Shown here piece after piece: positions 25,568 through 33,854 of a stretch of 64,000 nt of DNA. This DNA is from Bacteroidaceae bacterium (GTDB taxonomy: Bacteria > Bacteroidota > Bacteroidia > Bacteroidales > Bacteroidaceae). Each line of letters opens with the position of its first letter. Position 1 is the first letter of the stretch. The notes beneath the pieces were generated by a model that did not search any database, was not told the DNA's origin, and was given only the letters and a program-made list of their open reading frames with translations. The position numbers and the translations under genes were made by a program. Location: the NCBI GenBank assembly GCA_024688885.1, contig JAILDV010000050.1, positions 1 through 64,000 of the forward strand, in the 5' to 3' direction.

Positions 25568-27069
25568 TGAAGCTGGCAAAACTGACATTTTTAAGTGAAT
25601 ATAGCCGATACCTATGGGGCTTGCTGATAGTGGCTCTGTGTTGTTGGTGCGCAAGCCGATGGAACGTGTGGTTTGACAACCCCGAAGAGGATGCATACGA
25701 ACCATCGGACGTGCCGACAAGGATATTGCTGACTTTTGGCGATGAGGACGGAGTGCGCAACCGCAACATCAGCTGGACATGCGGCAAAGTGGTGAAGGAG
25801 TCGTTTGTGGAGCTGGTGGAGTTAAACGATAACGGTAACCTTAACGGTAACCTTAACGATAACCTTAACTGTCAGCCCTCAGCCCTCAGCCCTCAGCCCT
25901 CAGCCCTCAACTCTCAACTCTCAACTGCCACAGGCGAGGTGTTTGTGTCCCGCAGTGGCAAGGCTGCCTATTATGTGGCAAGACTGAGAGACCTGAAGGC
26001 GGGGCACACTTATCGGTATCGGGTGTGTACGGGGGGCAAGAAATCTGAATGGCACGAGTTTCATCTGCCTCCATCCCATGAGCCCGAGACATCGTTTCTA
26101 TATATGGGCGACATACAGGACTCCATCGGGGGCATTGCCAACCAGCTGCTACGCGAGGCGTTCGGGCGCAATCCCGACACGGAATTCCTCGTGTGTGGCG
26201 GCGACCTGACCGAACGCCCCACCGATGCCTATTGGGGTGAGACGTTCGAGAGCCTCGACAGCGTGGGGCTGTCGGTGCCCGTGCTGACCATCACAGGCAA
26301 CCACGACTATCTGAAGGGCGTGGTCTGTCAACTGGAACGTCGTTTCTCTCTCATCCACTCCTATTTCCTCGACTCGATGGTGGGAGAGAATCAGGTGTTC
26401 ACCGTGCGGTATAAGCATGTGCAGCTTTTCTGTCTGGACAGCAATCGGGAGTTCTTCTACCTGTGGACACAGCGTCGGTGGCTGGAGGAGCAACTGGAAG
26501 GGAGTCGGGCGAAATGGAAGATTGTGGTGCTGCACCATCCTCTCTACTCCATTCGCGGCAGCATGAACAACCTCATCCAACGGTGGATGTTCGACGACAT
26601 CATCCGTGAGCACGGGGTGGATGTGGTGCTGCAAGGACACGAACATGCCTATGCCCGCATGACCACCAGCTCTCAGCCCTCAACTCTAAACACTCAACTC
26701 TCAACTCTAAACTCTCAACCCTCAACTCTAAACTCTCAACTCTCACCCCCCATCTACACCGTCAGCCACTGCTCTCCCAAGAGTTACCGCATTGGATTTG
26801 ACGAGAGGGTGGACAAGTTCGGAACGGGGAGCAGATATTATCAGATGGTGCGCACAAGGGGTGACACGCTCTTTCTCACAGCATGGGATGCCAACGATGG
26901 GACACTCTACGACTCGCTCTACATCGTGAAACAGGGTGCCGACACACAGGTGGTAGATGCCGGCAGGGACATACCCGAGAGACTCACCTTCACCCCCGAC
27001 CCCCACAACAAAAAAGACGTTGCCTTTGCTGAGCGCATCAAAGCATACAAGCGAAGAAAACATCTTTGA
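25567..27069 (+). CDS. Membrane-anchored calcineurin-like metallophosphatase
   Basis: An N-terminal hydrophobic span (~residues 14-35) leads into a fibronectin-like domain resembling purple-acid-phosphatase N-domains. The catalytic domain follows, with the full metal-site set: GDIQD (~180), GGDLT (~211), GNHDY (~244), HHP (~323) and GHEHAYAR (~357). It probably dephosphorylates a periplasmic substrate. The sequence carries two in-frame low-complexity insertions encoded by hexamer/heptamer arrays, at ~87-121 and ~370-395. The second comes directly after the GHEH motif, in what should be a surface loop. It is coupled to sufS by a 1-bp overlap, though its role fits the envelope genes downstream. 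Confidence 0.85.
   Translation: MKLAKLTFLSEYSRYLWGLLIVALCCWCASRWNVWFDNPEEDAYEPSDVPTRILLTFGDEDGVRNRNISWTCGKVVKESFVELVELNDNGNLNGNLNDNLNCQPSALSPQPSALNSQLSTATGEVFVSRSGKAAYYVARLRDLKAGHTYRYRVCTGGKKSEWHEFHLPPSHEPETSFLYMGDIQDSIGGIANQLLREAFGRNPDTEFLVCGGDLTERPTDAYWGETFESLDSVGLSVPVLTITGNHDYLKGVVCQLERRFSLIHSYFLDSMVGENQVFTVRYKHVQLFCLDSNREFFYLWTQRRWLEEQLEGSRAKWKIVVLHHPLYSIRGSMNNLIQRWMFDDIIREHGVDVVLQGHEHAYARMTTSSQPSTLNTQLSTLNSQPSTLNSQLSPPIYTVSHCSPKSYRIGFDERVDKFGTGSRYYQMVRTRGDTLFLTAWDANDGTLYDSLYIVKQGADTQVVDAGRDIPERLTFTPDPHNKKDVAFAERIKAYKRRKHL
25825..25928 (+). repeat. Composite hexamer-heptamer array inside the metallophosphatase gene (1)
   Basis: Eight hexamers of the AACGAT/AACGGT/AACCTT type (25825-25872, encoding Asn-rich NDNGNLNGNL) lead directly into CAGCCCT x5 and CAACTCT x2 (from 25873, encoding PSALSPQ-type repeats). 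The reading frame is kept. Confidence 0.9.
26674..26750 (+). repeat. Heptamer array inside the metallophosphatase gene (2)
   Basis: About ten units of CAACTCT/AAACTCT/CAGCCCT encode TLNSQPS-type repeats (period 7 codons, 21 nt) without breaking the frame. Confidence 0.9.
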
Positions 27070-27070
27070 T

Positions 27071-27105
27071 ATTTACAATTTGACCATTTACATTGTACAA
27101 TTTAC
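27071..27105 (+). repeat. Heptamer-like array (ATTTACA/ATTGTAC type)
   Basis: ATTTACA ATTTGAC CATTTAC ATTGTAC AATTTAC sits just after the metallophosphatase stop. Related text recurs at 36618 and 57524. Confidence 0.65.
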
Positions 27106-27186
27106 GTCAGTTCAGTATAAGGAATCGCTTCGCGAAAACAAATTGGGTTATATCGAACTCACATTAAAACTGTCAACAGAACAACA

Positions 27187-29235
27187 ATGATACACATGGA
27201 ACTAAAGAAATCCTTCATTTCCAGCCCCATCGCCTTCGTCGTCAATCTGGTGCTGGTGTATTTCGCCTATGGTTTGTGCCGACTGACATACCTGTTCGAA
27301 AACTGGTCGGTGCTGTCGGAGGGCTTCGACACGCTCTCGTTTTGGGATGCACTGAGGGGATGTTGGATGTTTGACACTTCTGCCATACTCTACACCAATA
27401 TCCTTTATGCCATCATGATGCTGGTGCCGTTGCACTGGAAGGAGACTGACGGCTGGCAGACGGTGGCGAAATGGGGGTTTGTGCTGGTCAATTCGCTGTG
27501 CATCATCGCCAATCTGGCTGATGCTGTGTATTTCCAATATACGGGGCGACGCACCACTTCCTCGGTGTTTCAGGAGTTCAGCAACGAGGGGAATATTGGC
27601 GATGTGATTGGCATCGAGCTATGGCGGCACTGGTATCTGGTGCTGGTGGGCATGGTGCTGATGGCTGGACTGTGGATGCTGTATGTGAAGCCTCATGGCA
27701 AGCTGAACCTGCACCTGCCGAAGAGGAGACTCACTTATTATGTCATCCAAACATTATGTTTCGGACTCTACATCCCCATCACCATTGCGGGTATGCGTGG
27801 GGGAGCCACTACGGCTGTGCGCCCCATCACCATCAGCAATGCCAATCAGTATGTGAACCGACCTGCCGAGGCTGCACTGATTCTGAACACTCCTTTCTCG
27901 ATGATTCGCACCATCAATAAGAATGTGTTTGCCGACCCCAAGTTCTTTTCCCGAAACGAACTGGACATGATTTACAGCCCAGTCCATTTCCCTGCCGACA
28001 GTGGCACGATGAAGCGGAAGAACGTGGTGGTGTTCATCATGGAGAGTTATGGCAAGGAGTATATCGGGGCACTCAACGATAACCCTAACGATAACCTTAA
28101 CCCTAACTCTCAGCCCTCAGCCCTCAGCCCTCAGCCCTCAACTCTAAACTCTAAACCCTCAACTCTCACCCCCTTCACCGATTCGCTGATAGGGAAGTCG
28201 CTGACGTTCGACCTCACCATTGCCAATGGGCGAAAGAGCATTGACGGCATGCCTTCGATTCTTTCCAGCATTCCACGTTTCATCGAGCCCTTCTTCCTCA
28301 CTCCTGCATCGCTGAATGAGGTGAGCGGTCTGGCAGGGGAGTTGGGCAAGGTGGGGTATGAGTCTGCCTTCTTCCACGGTGCGGAAAACGGGTCGATGGG
28401 GTTTGAGGCTTTTGCCAAAGCCACAGGGTATCGGCACTATCTGGGCAGAACTGAATATAACCAAGACATGCGGTTCGGCGGCGACAAGGACTTCGACGGC
28501 ATGTGGGCTATCTGGGACGAGGAGTTCCTGCAGTTCTTTGCCCTGAAGATGACGGAGATGAAGGAACCGTTCATCACCTCTGTGTTCACTGCCAGTTCGC
28601 ACCACCCTTATGCCGTGCCGGAACGATACAGGGACATCTACAAGGACGAGCCAGGCGATGCCAACGTCATGCACAAGTGCATCCGCTATGTGGACCATGC
28701 ACTGCGTCTCTTTTTCCAGACGGCAGAGAAACAGCCGTGGTATAAGAACACCATCTTTGTGCTCACTGCCGACCACACCAACAAGAATTCGGATCCTCGG
28801 TATCAGACAGAACTGGGCGTGTGCAGCGTGCCCATCCTCATTTTCGACCCATCGGGCGACATCAAGCCCGAACGTCGCCACTGCATTGCCCAACAGATTG
28901 ACATCATGCCGACAGTGCTGAATTATCTGGGCTATGACAAGCCCTATGTGGCATTCGGACAAGACCTGCTGAACACTCCCGACCAAGACACGTGGGCGGT
29001 GACCAACAACAACGGGATGTACCACTATGTGAAGGGCGACTACGTGCTGCTTTTCACCGAAAGTGGGCAAGCCAAGGCGCTCTACAACTACAAGCAGGAC
29101 TGGTATATGAAGCAGAACCTGCTGGGCAGGACCGGGGAGACGGAACAGCAGATGGAACGTGAAGTGAAAGCACTCATCCAGTCCTACATGGAGCGGATGA
29201 CCGAAGACCGTCTGACATGGAAGGATGAACGATGA
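27187..29235 (+). CDS. LTA-synthase-like membrane phosphotransferase (sulfatase fold)
   Basis: The 682-residue protein has about five N-terminal membrane spans (to ~215) and a large periplasmic alkaline-phosphatase/sulfatase domain. The metal and catalytic pattern is FIMESYG (~285), a likely nucleophile serine in GRKSIDGMPS (~350), SSHHPY (~473) and TADHTNKN (~529). Such enzymes transfer phosphoglycerol or phosphoethanolamine groups to surface polymers; the substrate cannot be told from sequence. A hexamer/heptamer array inserts an Asn- and PSTLNSQ-rich loop at ~297-329, between the ESYG motif and the nucleophile. The neighbouring phosphatase, acyltransferases and glycosyltransferases suggest an envelope-polymer pathway. 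Start could be 27187 or 27196. Confidence 0.85.
   Translation: MIHMELKKSFISSPIAFVVNLVLVYFAYGLCRLTYLFENWSVLSEGFDTLSFWDALRGCWMFDTSAILYTNILYAIMMLVPLHWKETDGWQTVAKWGFVLVNSLCIIANLADAVYFQYTGRRTTSSVFQEFSNEGNIGDVIGIELWRHWYLVLVGMVLMAGLWMLYVKPHGKLNLHLPKRRLTYYVIQTLCFGLYIPITIAGMRGGATTAVRPITISNANQYVNRPAEAALILNTPFSMIRTINKNVFADPKFFSRNELDMIYSPVHFPADSGTMKRKNVVVFIMESYGKEYIGALNDNPNDNLNPNSQPSALSPQPSTLNSKPSTLTPFTDSLIGKSLTFDLTIANGRKSIDGMPSILSSIPRFIEPFFLTPASLNEVSGLAGELGKVGYESAFFHGAENGSMGFEAFAKATGYRHYLGRTEYNQDMRFGGDKDFDGMWAIWDEEFLQFFALKMTEMKEPFITSVFTASSHHPYAVPERYRDIYKDEPGDANVMHKCIRYVDHALRLFFQTAEKQPWYKNTIFVLTADHTNKNSDPRYQTELGVCSVPILIFDPSGDIKPERRHCIAQQIDIMPTVLNYLGYDKPYVAFGQDLLNTPDQDTWAVTNNNGMYHYVKGDYVLLFTESGQAKALYNYKQDWYMKQNLLGRTGETEQQMEREVKALIQSYMERMTEDRLTWKDER
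28075..28173 (+). repeat. Composite hexamer-heptamer array inside the LTA-synthase-like gene
   Basis: Six AACGAT/AACCCT/AACCTT hexamers (28075-28110) are followed by CAGCCCT x4, CAACTCT, AAACTCT, AAACCCT and CAACTCT. The order, hexamers then CAGCCCT then CAACTCT, is the same as at 25825 in the neighbouring gene, and the frame is kept. Confidence 0.9.
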
Positions 29236-29251
29236 AAGATGGACGATGAAT
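29224..29251 (+). repeat. Heptamer array (GATGAAC type), 4 units, over the stop codon
   Basis: GATGAAC GATGAAA GATGGAC GATGAAT overlaps the stop codon of the 27187 gene. Confidence 0.75.
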
Positions 29252-29272
29252 CTTTCAGAATTAGGAATTAGG

Positions 29273-29348
29273 AAAGATGCGGTTGAGCGAGTGCAGAGGT
29301 CAAACTTGTTTGAACTATGCCGAGCGTGAGCATCTTCGGCGAAGCCAA
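29273..29348 (+). repeat. Dispersed ~75-bp palindromic element, copy 3
   Basis: AAAGATGCGGTTGAGCGAG … CATCTTCGGCGAAGCCAA. It is preceded by AATTAGG AATTAGG and followed by TGAGGAATGAGG, flanks shared with the copy at 60663. Confidence 0.85.
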
Positions 29349-29365
29349 TGAGGAATGAGGAATTG

Positions 29366-29414
29366 AATCTCTCAACTCTCAACTCTAAACTCTAAACTCT
29401 CAACTGTCAATTGT
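29366..29414 (+). repeat. Heptamer array (CAACTCT/AAACTCT), 7 units, before the acyltransferase
   Basis: AATCTCT CAACTCT CAACTCT AAACTCT AAACTCT CAACTGT CAATTGT, ending 5 bp before the ATG at 29420. Confidence 0.85.
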
Positions 29415-29419
29415 CAACA

Positions 29420-30433
29420 ATGGAACGCATGAAAACGCGCAACCACGCTTTCGACCTCCTGTGCGGACTCTGCATTCTGCGCATGATTCTGCTGCACGTC
29501 ATGGGCATGTGCGGCTATCGTGGTGAGTTCTGGTTCACGAAGGTGATGGCGTGGTCGTTCTTTTTCATGTCTTTCTTCTTTTTCAAGGCTGGCTATTTCA
29601 ACAAGGGAGTCTCTACCCCCACATGGACCTATCTGAAGGACCGTGTGAAGCGGCTGCTGGTGCCCTATGCCACATGGGGCATCATCGGCAGCATCGTGTT
29701 CTTTGGTTTCCTGCTGGTGTTCCCCGACAATTTCCAGAGATATTATAAGATTCTGCGCTGGTCACACCTGTGGGAAGACAGCCATGTGTGGGGCAACCCT
29801 CCGCTGTGGTTCCTGTTCTCTTTCTTCATGTCCTATGTACTGGTGCATTTCCTCAATAAGGTGAAGTACCTGCGCTGGGTGGCTGTCGCTTTCCCCTTTG
29901 TCAGTTACTACCTATGGACACAGCACAACCCTTTGTGGATGAGCCTTGACAACCTGTTTGCCGGTGTGTTCTTCTTCTATCTCGGTAGGGGATGGCGATG
30001 GCTGCAGAGCCGCGTGCCGAGGGGGTGGCTCATTATCCTGAGCCTTTTGCTCATAGCCGAGTTTGTGGTGGGCAACCGCATGTGGCACGGAGAATATGAC
30101 ATGAGTCTTAACAAGTTCGTGCAGAACCCATGGGGAGCAGGCATCAACACCCTCTGCGCCTTGGTGGGAATATCAGGACTACTCTTGGCACTGCCCCTGA
30201 AGCGCGTGCCGCTTGTGGGCTTCATCGGGGAGCATTCCATGGTGTTTTTCGTGGCACACTACCCCCTCCTCTTCCTTTATGCTTTCACCCACATCGCTTT
30301 CCATCATTCCGTAGCCAACCATTGGGAGGATGTCATCCTGATGATGCTGTTTGTGCTCGTCAGTTGTGCTTGGCTCACGCCCTATGTGGAGAAGGTTCCG
30401 TGGCTGAGTGGACGATGGAAGAAAAAGAATTAG
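29420..30433 (+). CDS. Integral membrane acyltransferase (acyltransferase 3 family), paralog 1
   Basis: The 337-residue product has about ten hydrophobic spans and the family's N-terminal RNHAFDLLCGLCILRMILLHV, with the catalytic-type histidine in span 1. A VPWLSGRWKKKN C-terminus ends the protein. Relatives O-acetylate sugars of surface polysaccharides. It is closely similar to the gene at 30715, so it is a tandem duplicate. The start is taken at ATG 29420; the TTG at 29411 lies in a repeat array. Confidence 0.85.
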   Translation: MERMKTRNHAFDLLCGLCILRMILLHVMGMCGYRGEFWFTKVMAWSFFFMSFFFFKAGYFNKGVSTPTWTYLKDRVKRLLVPYATWGIIGSIVFFGFLLVFPDNFQRYYKILRWSHLWEDSHVWGNPPLWFLFSFFMSYVLVHFLNKVKYLRWVAVAFPFVSYYLWTQHNPLWMSLDNLFAGVFFFYLGRGWRWLQSRVPRGWLIILSLLLIAEFVVGNRMWHGEYDMSLNKFVQNPWGAGINTLCALVGISGLLLALPLKRVPLVGFIGEHSMVFFVAHYPLLFLYAFTHIAFHHSVANHWEDVILMMLFVLVSCAWLTPYVEKVPWLSGRWKKKN

Positions 30434-30589
30434 GTATACTTTTTCTTGCATCGGGGGATGGAAGTAGCATTCTGCGAGGCAAGGAAACGAAGCCGACGCA
30501 AAATGCGAACGGACATCGGGGGAGGATGGAAGAAAAAGGATTAGATATACTTTGTCTTGTATCGGGGGAGGTTGGAAGAAAAAGCAAGT
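30416..30589 (+). repeat. Direct repeats around the end of acyltransferase paralog 1
   Basis: GGAAGAAAAAGAATTAGGTATACTTT … ATCGGGGG at 30416 recurs with few changes at 30528, and a third partial copy starts near 30575. Between them (30457-30522) is a ~65-bp block starting GATGGAAGTAGCATTCTGC that recurs at 31721 at the end of paralog 2. Confidence 0.8.
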
Positions 30590-30659
30590 GAGGCTGCAAC
30601 AAAAGCGGTGGTAACTTAAATTTTTCACTTTTCAAGCACGCTTGAAAAACATTTTCCAC

Positions 30660-30709
30660 CTTTTTGTCATTTTGTCATTTTGTCATTTTGTCATTTTTCC
30701 CTACCTTTG
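30660..30709 (+). promoter_or_regulatory. Octamer array plus promoter of acyltransferase paralog 2
   Basis: About four TTTTGTCA units (30660-30697) are followed by TACCTTTG (30702-30709). The TTTG of one unit (30679-30682) lies exactly 19 bp upstream of the -7 box, so the array appears to supply the -33 element. The ATG is only 5 bp after the -7 box, implying a leaderless or near-leaderless mRNA. Confidence 0.65.
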
Positions 30710-30714
30710 CATCC

Positions 30715-31731
30715 ATGAAAGAACGCAACCATACATTTGACTTTCTGTGCGGCATCTGCATCATCCGCATGATACTGCTGCACATCATTACTTTCTGCGG
30801 TCACAAGGATGATGACTGGTGGACAGAGGTGATGGCGTGGTCGTTCTTCTTCATGTGCTTCTTCTTTTTCAAGGCAGGCTACTTCAACAAGACCGTTTCC
30901 GGCGACACTGGGGCATACATCAAGGACAAAGCCAAGCGGCTACTCATCCCCTATGTATCATGGGGCTTGATTGGGTGGGCAGTGTATGCCTTCTACCTCC
31001 CTTTCGAGATTAAACGCTATCATCACCCCATCGAGCCGATGGAATGGAGCCACCTATGGAAGACCAGTGCCGTATGGGGCAACGAACCCATGTGGTTCCT
31101 ATTCTCCTTCTTTGCCTCCTATGTATTAGTACACTTCATCAAGAAAATACACATCGTCAAGCCCATATCCGTGTTCCAGACGGTTGTTGTGCTCGCCTGC
31201 CCCCTGCTCAGCTACTGGATGTGGAAACTGGACAATCCGCTGCCGATGAGTCTCAGTAACGTATTCATGGGTGTATTCTTCTTCAACATGGGGCGCACAT
31301 GGCGGTGGCTGATAGAACGGATGGGACGGAACTTCACGCTTGTCGTGTCGTCTGTGCTGATTGCAGCATTTATCGTGCTGAACATCGTGTGGCACGGAGA
31401 ATACATCATGCACTCCAACCGTTTCAACGGCAACGAACTGGCAGCCTTTGTCAACACCATCATCATCCTGCTGGGGCTCTCTGGTTTCCTGCTGAAATGG
31501 CCATTGCCACGAGTGCCTGGCATCAACTACATCGGACAGCACTCCATGGTCTTTTTCGTGGCGCACTACCCCATTCTCCAGTTCTACCGATTCACCCACA
31601 TCGTCTTCGGACACAGCATTTACGGTCACTGGGACGACATCATCGTCCTCCTGTTCTTCGTCTTCGCCATCTGCACTTGGCTCGTCCCCTACGTCGAGAA
31701 AGTGCCATGGCTGTCAGGACGATGGAAGTAG
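30715..31731 (+). CDS. Integral membrane acyltransferase (acyltransferase 3 family), paralog 2
   Basis: The 338-residue product parallels the gene at 29420 (RNHTFDFLCGICIIRMILLHI …, AYIKDKAKRLLIPYVSWG …, QHSMVFFVAHYP, VPWLSGRWK). It has the same multi-span architecture and probable sugar O-acetylation role. The track start at 30664 is in the octamer array; ATG 30715 aligns with paralog 1. It has its own promoter, so the two copies may be expressed differently. Its stop codon lies in the ~65-bp repeat shared with the region after paralog 1. Confidence 0.85.
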   Translation: MKERNHTFDFLCGICIIRMILLHIITFCGHKDDDWWTEVMAWSFFFMCFFFFKAGYFNKTVSGDTGAYIKDKAKRLLIPYVSWGLIGWAVYAFYLPFEIKRYHHPIEPMEWSHLWKTSAVWGNEPMWFLFSFFASYVLVHFIKKIHIVKPISVFQTVVVLACPLLSYWMWKLDNPLPMSLSNVFMGVFFFNMGRTWRWLIERMGRNFTLVVSSVLIAAFIVLNIVWHGEYIMHSNRFNGNELAAFVNTIIILLGLSGFLLKWPLPRVPGINYIGQHSMVFFVAHYPILQFYRFTHIVFGHSIYGHWDDIIVLLFFVFAICTWLVPYVEKVPWLSGRWK

Positions 31732-31784
31732 CATTCTGCAAAGAAACGAAGCCGACGTAAAATGCGAACGAACATCGGGGGGGG
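31721..31784 (+). repeat. ~65-bp repeat at the end of acyltransferase paralog 2
   Basis: GATGGAAGTAGCATTCTGC … AAACGAAGCCGACG … AATGCGAACG … ACATCGGGGG, matching 30457-30522. A short heptamer array AATCTGT CAACTGT CAACTAT (31826-31846) then leads to the next ATG. Confidence 0.8.
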
Positions 31785-31846
31785 AACAATAGGCGAAGCA
31801 AACAATGAAAAGAATGAGGAATTGAATCTGTCAACTGTCAACTATC

Positions 31847-32755
31847 ATGTCTATAGCCTACCTCATATCAGCCCACACTGATGCGCCTCAACTCAAGAGG
31901 CTCATCGATGCCCTGCATAGCGACGCGCAGTTCTTTGTGCATGTGGACAGGAAATCTGACATCAGAGCCTTCACCATTCTGTTGCAAGGGGAAAACATCC
32001 ACTTTGTGGACAACCGCATCGATGTCATTTGGGGCACCATCCGACAGGTGGAAGACCAGATGGCACTCATGCAGGCTGTGCTCAACTACCCAATGAAGTT
32101 CGACCGCATCTTCTTCCTCTCAGGGCTGGACTATCCCTTGTGGAGCAACGACCACATCACTGCATGGTTGGAAGCACATCCTGACCAAGAATTCATGGCT
32201 GGCTACTGCATGGACACCGATGTCCTCCCCAACGATCAACGGCAACTCTACCAAGTGGCACGTCCCTTCTGCCACATCCATTGGCTGAACCGTCGGTGGA
32301 ATGAGCGTCTACGTGTCTTGTGCCGCAAGATAAAGAAATGGACTGGAGTCCGAAAGCCCCTCTTCTTCACCGTGAATGGCGAGCGCTGGCATCTCTATAA
32401 AGGAGCCGACTGGTGGTGCGTGTCGCAAGGGCTGCTCAACCACATCTACGAAGTCTATACGCGCACCCCCGAAGTGCGCCGCTACTTTGCCGACTCCTTC
32501 GCCCCCTCCGAGACACTTCCCCAGACCATCGCCTTCAACAGTCCGCGATGGGCATCCAAGTGCATGCTCCATCAGGGCAGGTATCCTGGACTCACCGCCC
32601 TCACCCCTCTGCACTGCATCGTCTATGACCCCGTCATCAAGGTGATGGACGAAACCGACTACCCCATGCTGATGGCAAGCGGCAAGATGTTTGCACGCAA
32701 GTTTGTCAGCGGAAAAAGTGACCAACTCATTCAAATGCTCCATGGAAGAAACTAA
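31847..32755 (+). CDS. Glycosyltransferase family 14 (core-2/I-branching type)
   Basis: The 302-residue cytosolic protein has the GT14 pattern: MSIAYLISAHTDAPQLKRLI at the start, FVHVDRKSD, then WGTIRQVEDQMALMQAVL, RIFFLSGLDYPLWS and KGADWWCVSQG. Family members add GlcNAc or xylose branches; in bacteria the acceptor is usually a surface glycan. Its end overlaps the next start by 14 bp, so the two are coupled. Confidence 0.88.
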   Translation: MSIAYLISAHTDAPQLKRLIDALHSDAQFFVHVDRKSDIRAFTILLQGENIHFVDNRIDVIWGTIRQVEDQMALMQAVLNYPMKFDRIFFLSGLDYPLWSNDHITAWLEAHPDQEFMAGYCMDTDVLPNDQRQLYQVARPFCHIHWLNRRWNERLRVLCRKIKKWTGVRKPLFFTVNGERWHLYKGADWWCVSQGLLNHIYEVYTRTPEVRRYFADSFAPSETLPQTIAFNSPRWASKCMLHQGRYPGLTALTPLHCIVYDPVIKVMDETDYPMLMASGKMFARKFVSGKSDQLIQMLHGRN

Positions 32756-33806
32756 AACTCCAAGACTACAATGGCTCGATGCCATGCGTGGCTTCACCAT
32801 GATACTCGTCGTCGCCTACCACGTGGCGCAGTCAGGATTTGTGGAGTCGGAAAAGCTCTCCGCCTCCCTCCCCTTCCTCGTGCTCTTCCGCATGCCCCTG
32901 TTCTTCTTCGTCAGCGGCTTTTTGGCATATAAGGCATCATGGCTCTGGACACCCCAGAGCTTCGCCACCCTCACATGGAAGAAAATCAAGGTGCAGGTGC
33001 TCCCCACCCTCGTGTTCCTCGGCATCTTCCTTGTGCTCCGCACCAACTATCCCTTCGATGAAGGCTTCATGCGCGCCATGCAGACACCCACCAAATTCGG
33101 CTATTGGTTCACATGGGTACTCCTCCAGATGTTCCTCATCTACTACCTTGTCGCAGCCATCTTCCAGCGATTCGGCAAACGCACCGAACACACCGCCATC
33201 GTCATCTTGTGGGTCATCAGCCTTGCCGCCAGCGTCTCGCTCTACATGCCACAGACCTTGGGCAAGTGGTACAAGACCGACTTCATGATGTACAGTTCCT
33301 TCTACGAGACACTCAAATTCATGCACTTCTTCCTGCTTGGCAACATCGCCCACCGCTATTGGCAGAGCGTCCAGCGCCTTTTCGACGCCAAAGGGTTCTT
33401 CCTCGTCACAGTCCTGCTCGCCTTCTTCTGCTGTGCCGACATCTTCAAGTGGCACTTCATCAAGCACGAATGGACCATCATGCCTAAGACACTCGCCATG
33501 TACACCCTCATGCTCATTGTCGTCATGTATTTCCGCAACCACCAAGACCGCTTCACCCAACAGACCAGAATCGGGCGCGGACTGCAATATGTCGGCACCC
33601 GCACCCTCGACGTCTATCTCCTCCATTTCATACTCCTTCCCCAACTCCCCGAAGTGGGCAAGTGGCTCGACGCCCACCATCCCAACTTCGTTCTCGACAT
33701 AGTCCTCGCCGTCGGCACCGCACTCATCATCATCGCCTTCTGCCTCCTCATCTCCGAAATCCTCCGCATGAGCCCCTTCCTCAAGAAATATTTGTTCGGG
33801 CGATAA
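32742..33806 (+). CDS. Integral membrane acyltransferase (acyltransferase 3 / OafA-like)
   Basis: The 354-residue multi-span protein begins RLQWLDAMRGFTMILVVAYHVAQ, with the family's Arg/His first-span pattern, and contains FRMPLFFFVSGFLAYKA. It probably O-acetylates a polysaccharide made with the adjacent glycosyltransferases. It is distinct from the 29420/30715 pair. The start at ATG 32742 (MEETKTPRLQ) replaces the track start at 32691, which would overlap the GT14 gene by 65 bp. Confidence 0.85.
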   Translation: MEETKTPRLQWLDAMRGFTMILVVAYHVAQSGFVESEKLSASLPFLVLFRMPLFFFVSGFLAYKASWLWTPQSFATLTWKKIKVQVLPTLVFLGIFLVLRTNYPFDEGFMRAMQTPTKFGYWFTWVLLQMFLIYYLVAAIFQRFGKRTEHTAIVILWVISLAASVSLYMPQTLGKWYKTDFMMYSSFYETLKFMHFFLLGNIAHRYWQSVQRLFDAKGFFLVTVLLAFFCCADIFKWHFIKHEWTIMPKTLAMYTLMLIVVMYFRNHQDRFTQQTRIGRGLQYVGTRTLDVYLLHFILLPQLPEVGKWLDAHHPNFVLDIVLAVGTALIIIAFCLLISEILRMSPFLKKYLFGR

Positions 33807-33852
33807 CTCTAAACCCTAAACTCTAAACCCTAAACTCTAAACTCTCAACTAA
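33804..33852 (+). repeat. Heptamer array (AAACCCT/AAACTCT), 6-7 units, between the acyltransferase and GT genes
   Basis: The first unit contains the TAA stop of the upstream gene and the last ends within 3 bp of the next ATG, so the whole intergenic space is array. Confidence 0.85.
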
Positions 33853-33854
33853 AA

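Noticed and set aside
30130-30591. 153-residue plus-strand ORF
   Set aside because: Overlaps the acyltransferase in another frame and continues through the 3' direct repeats.
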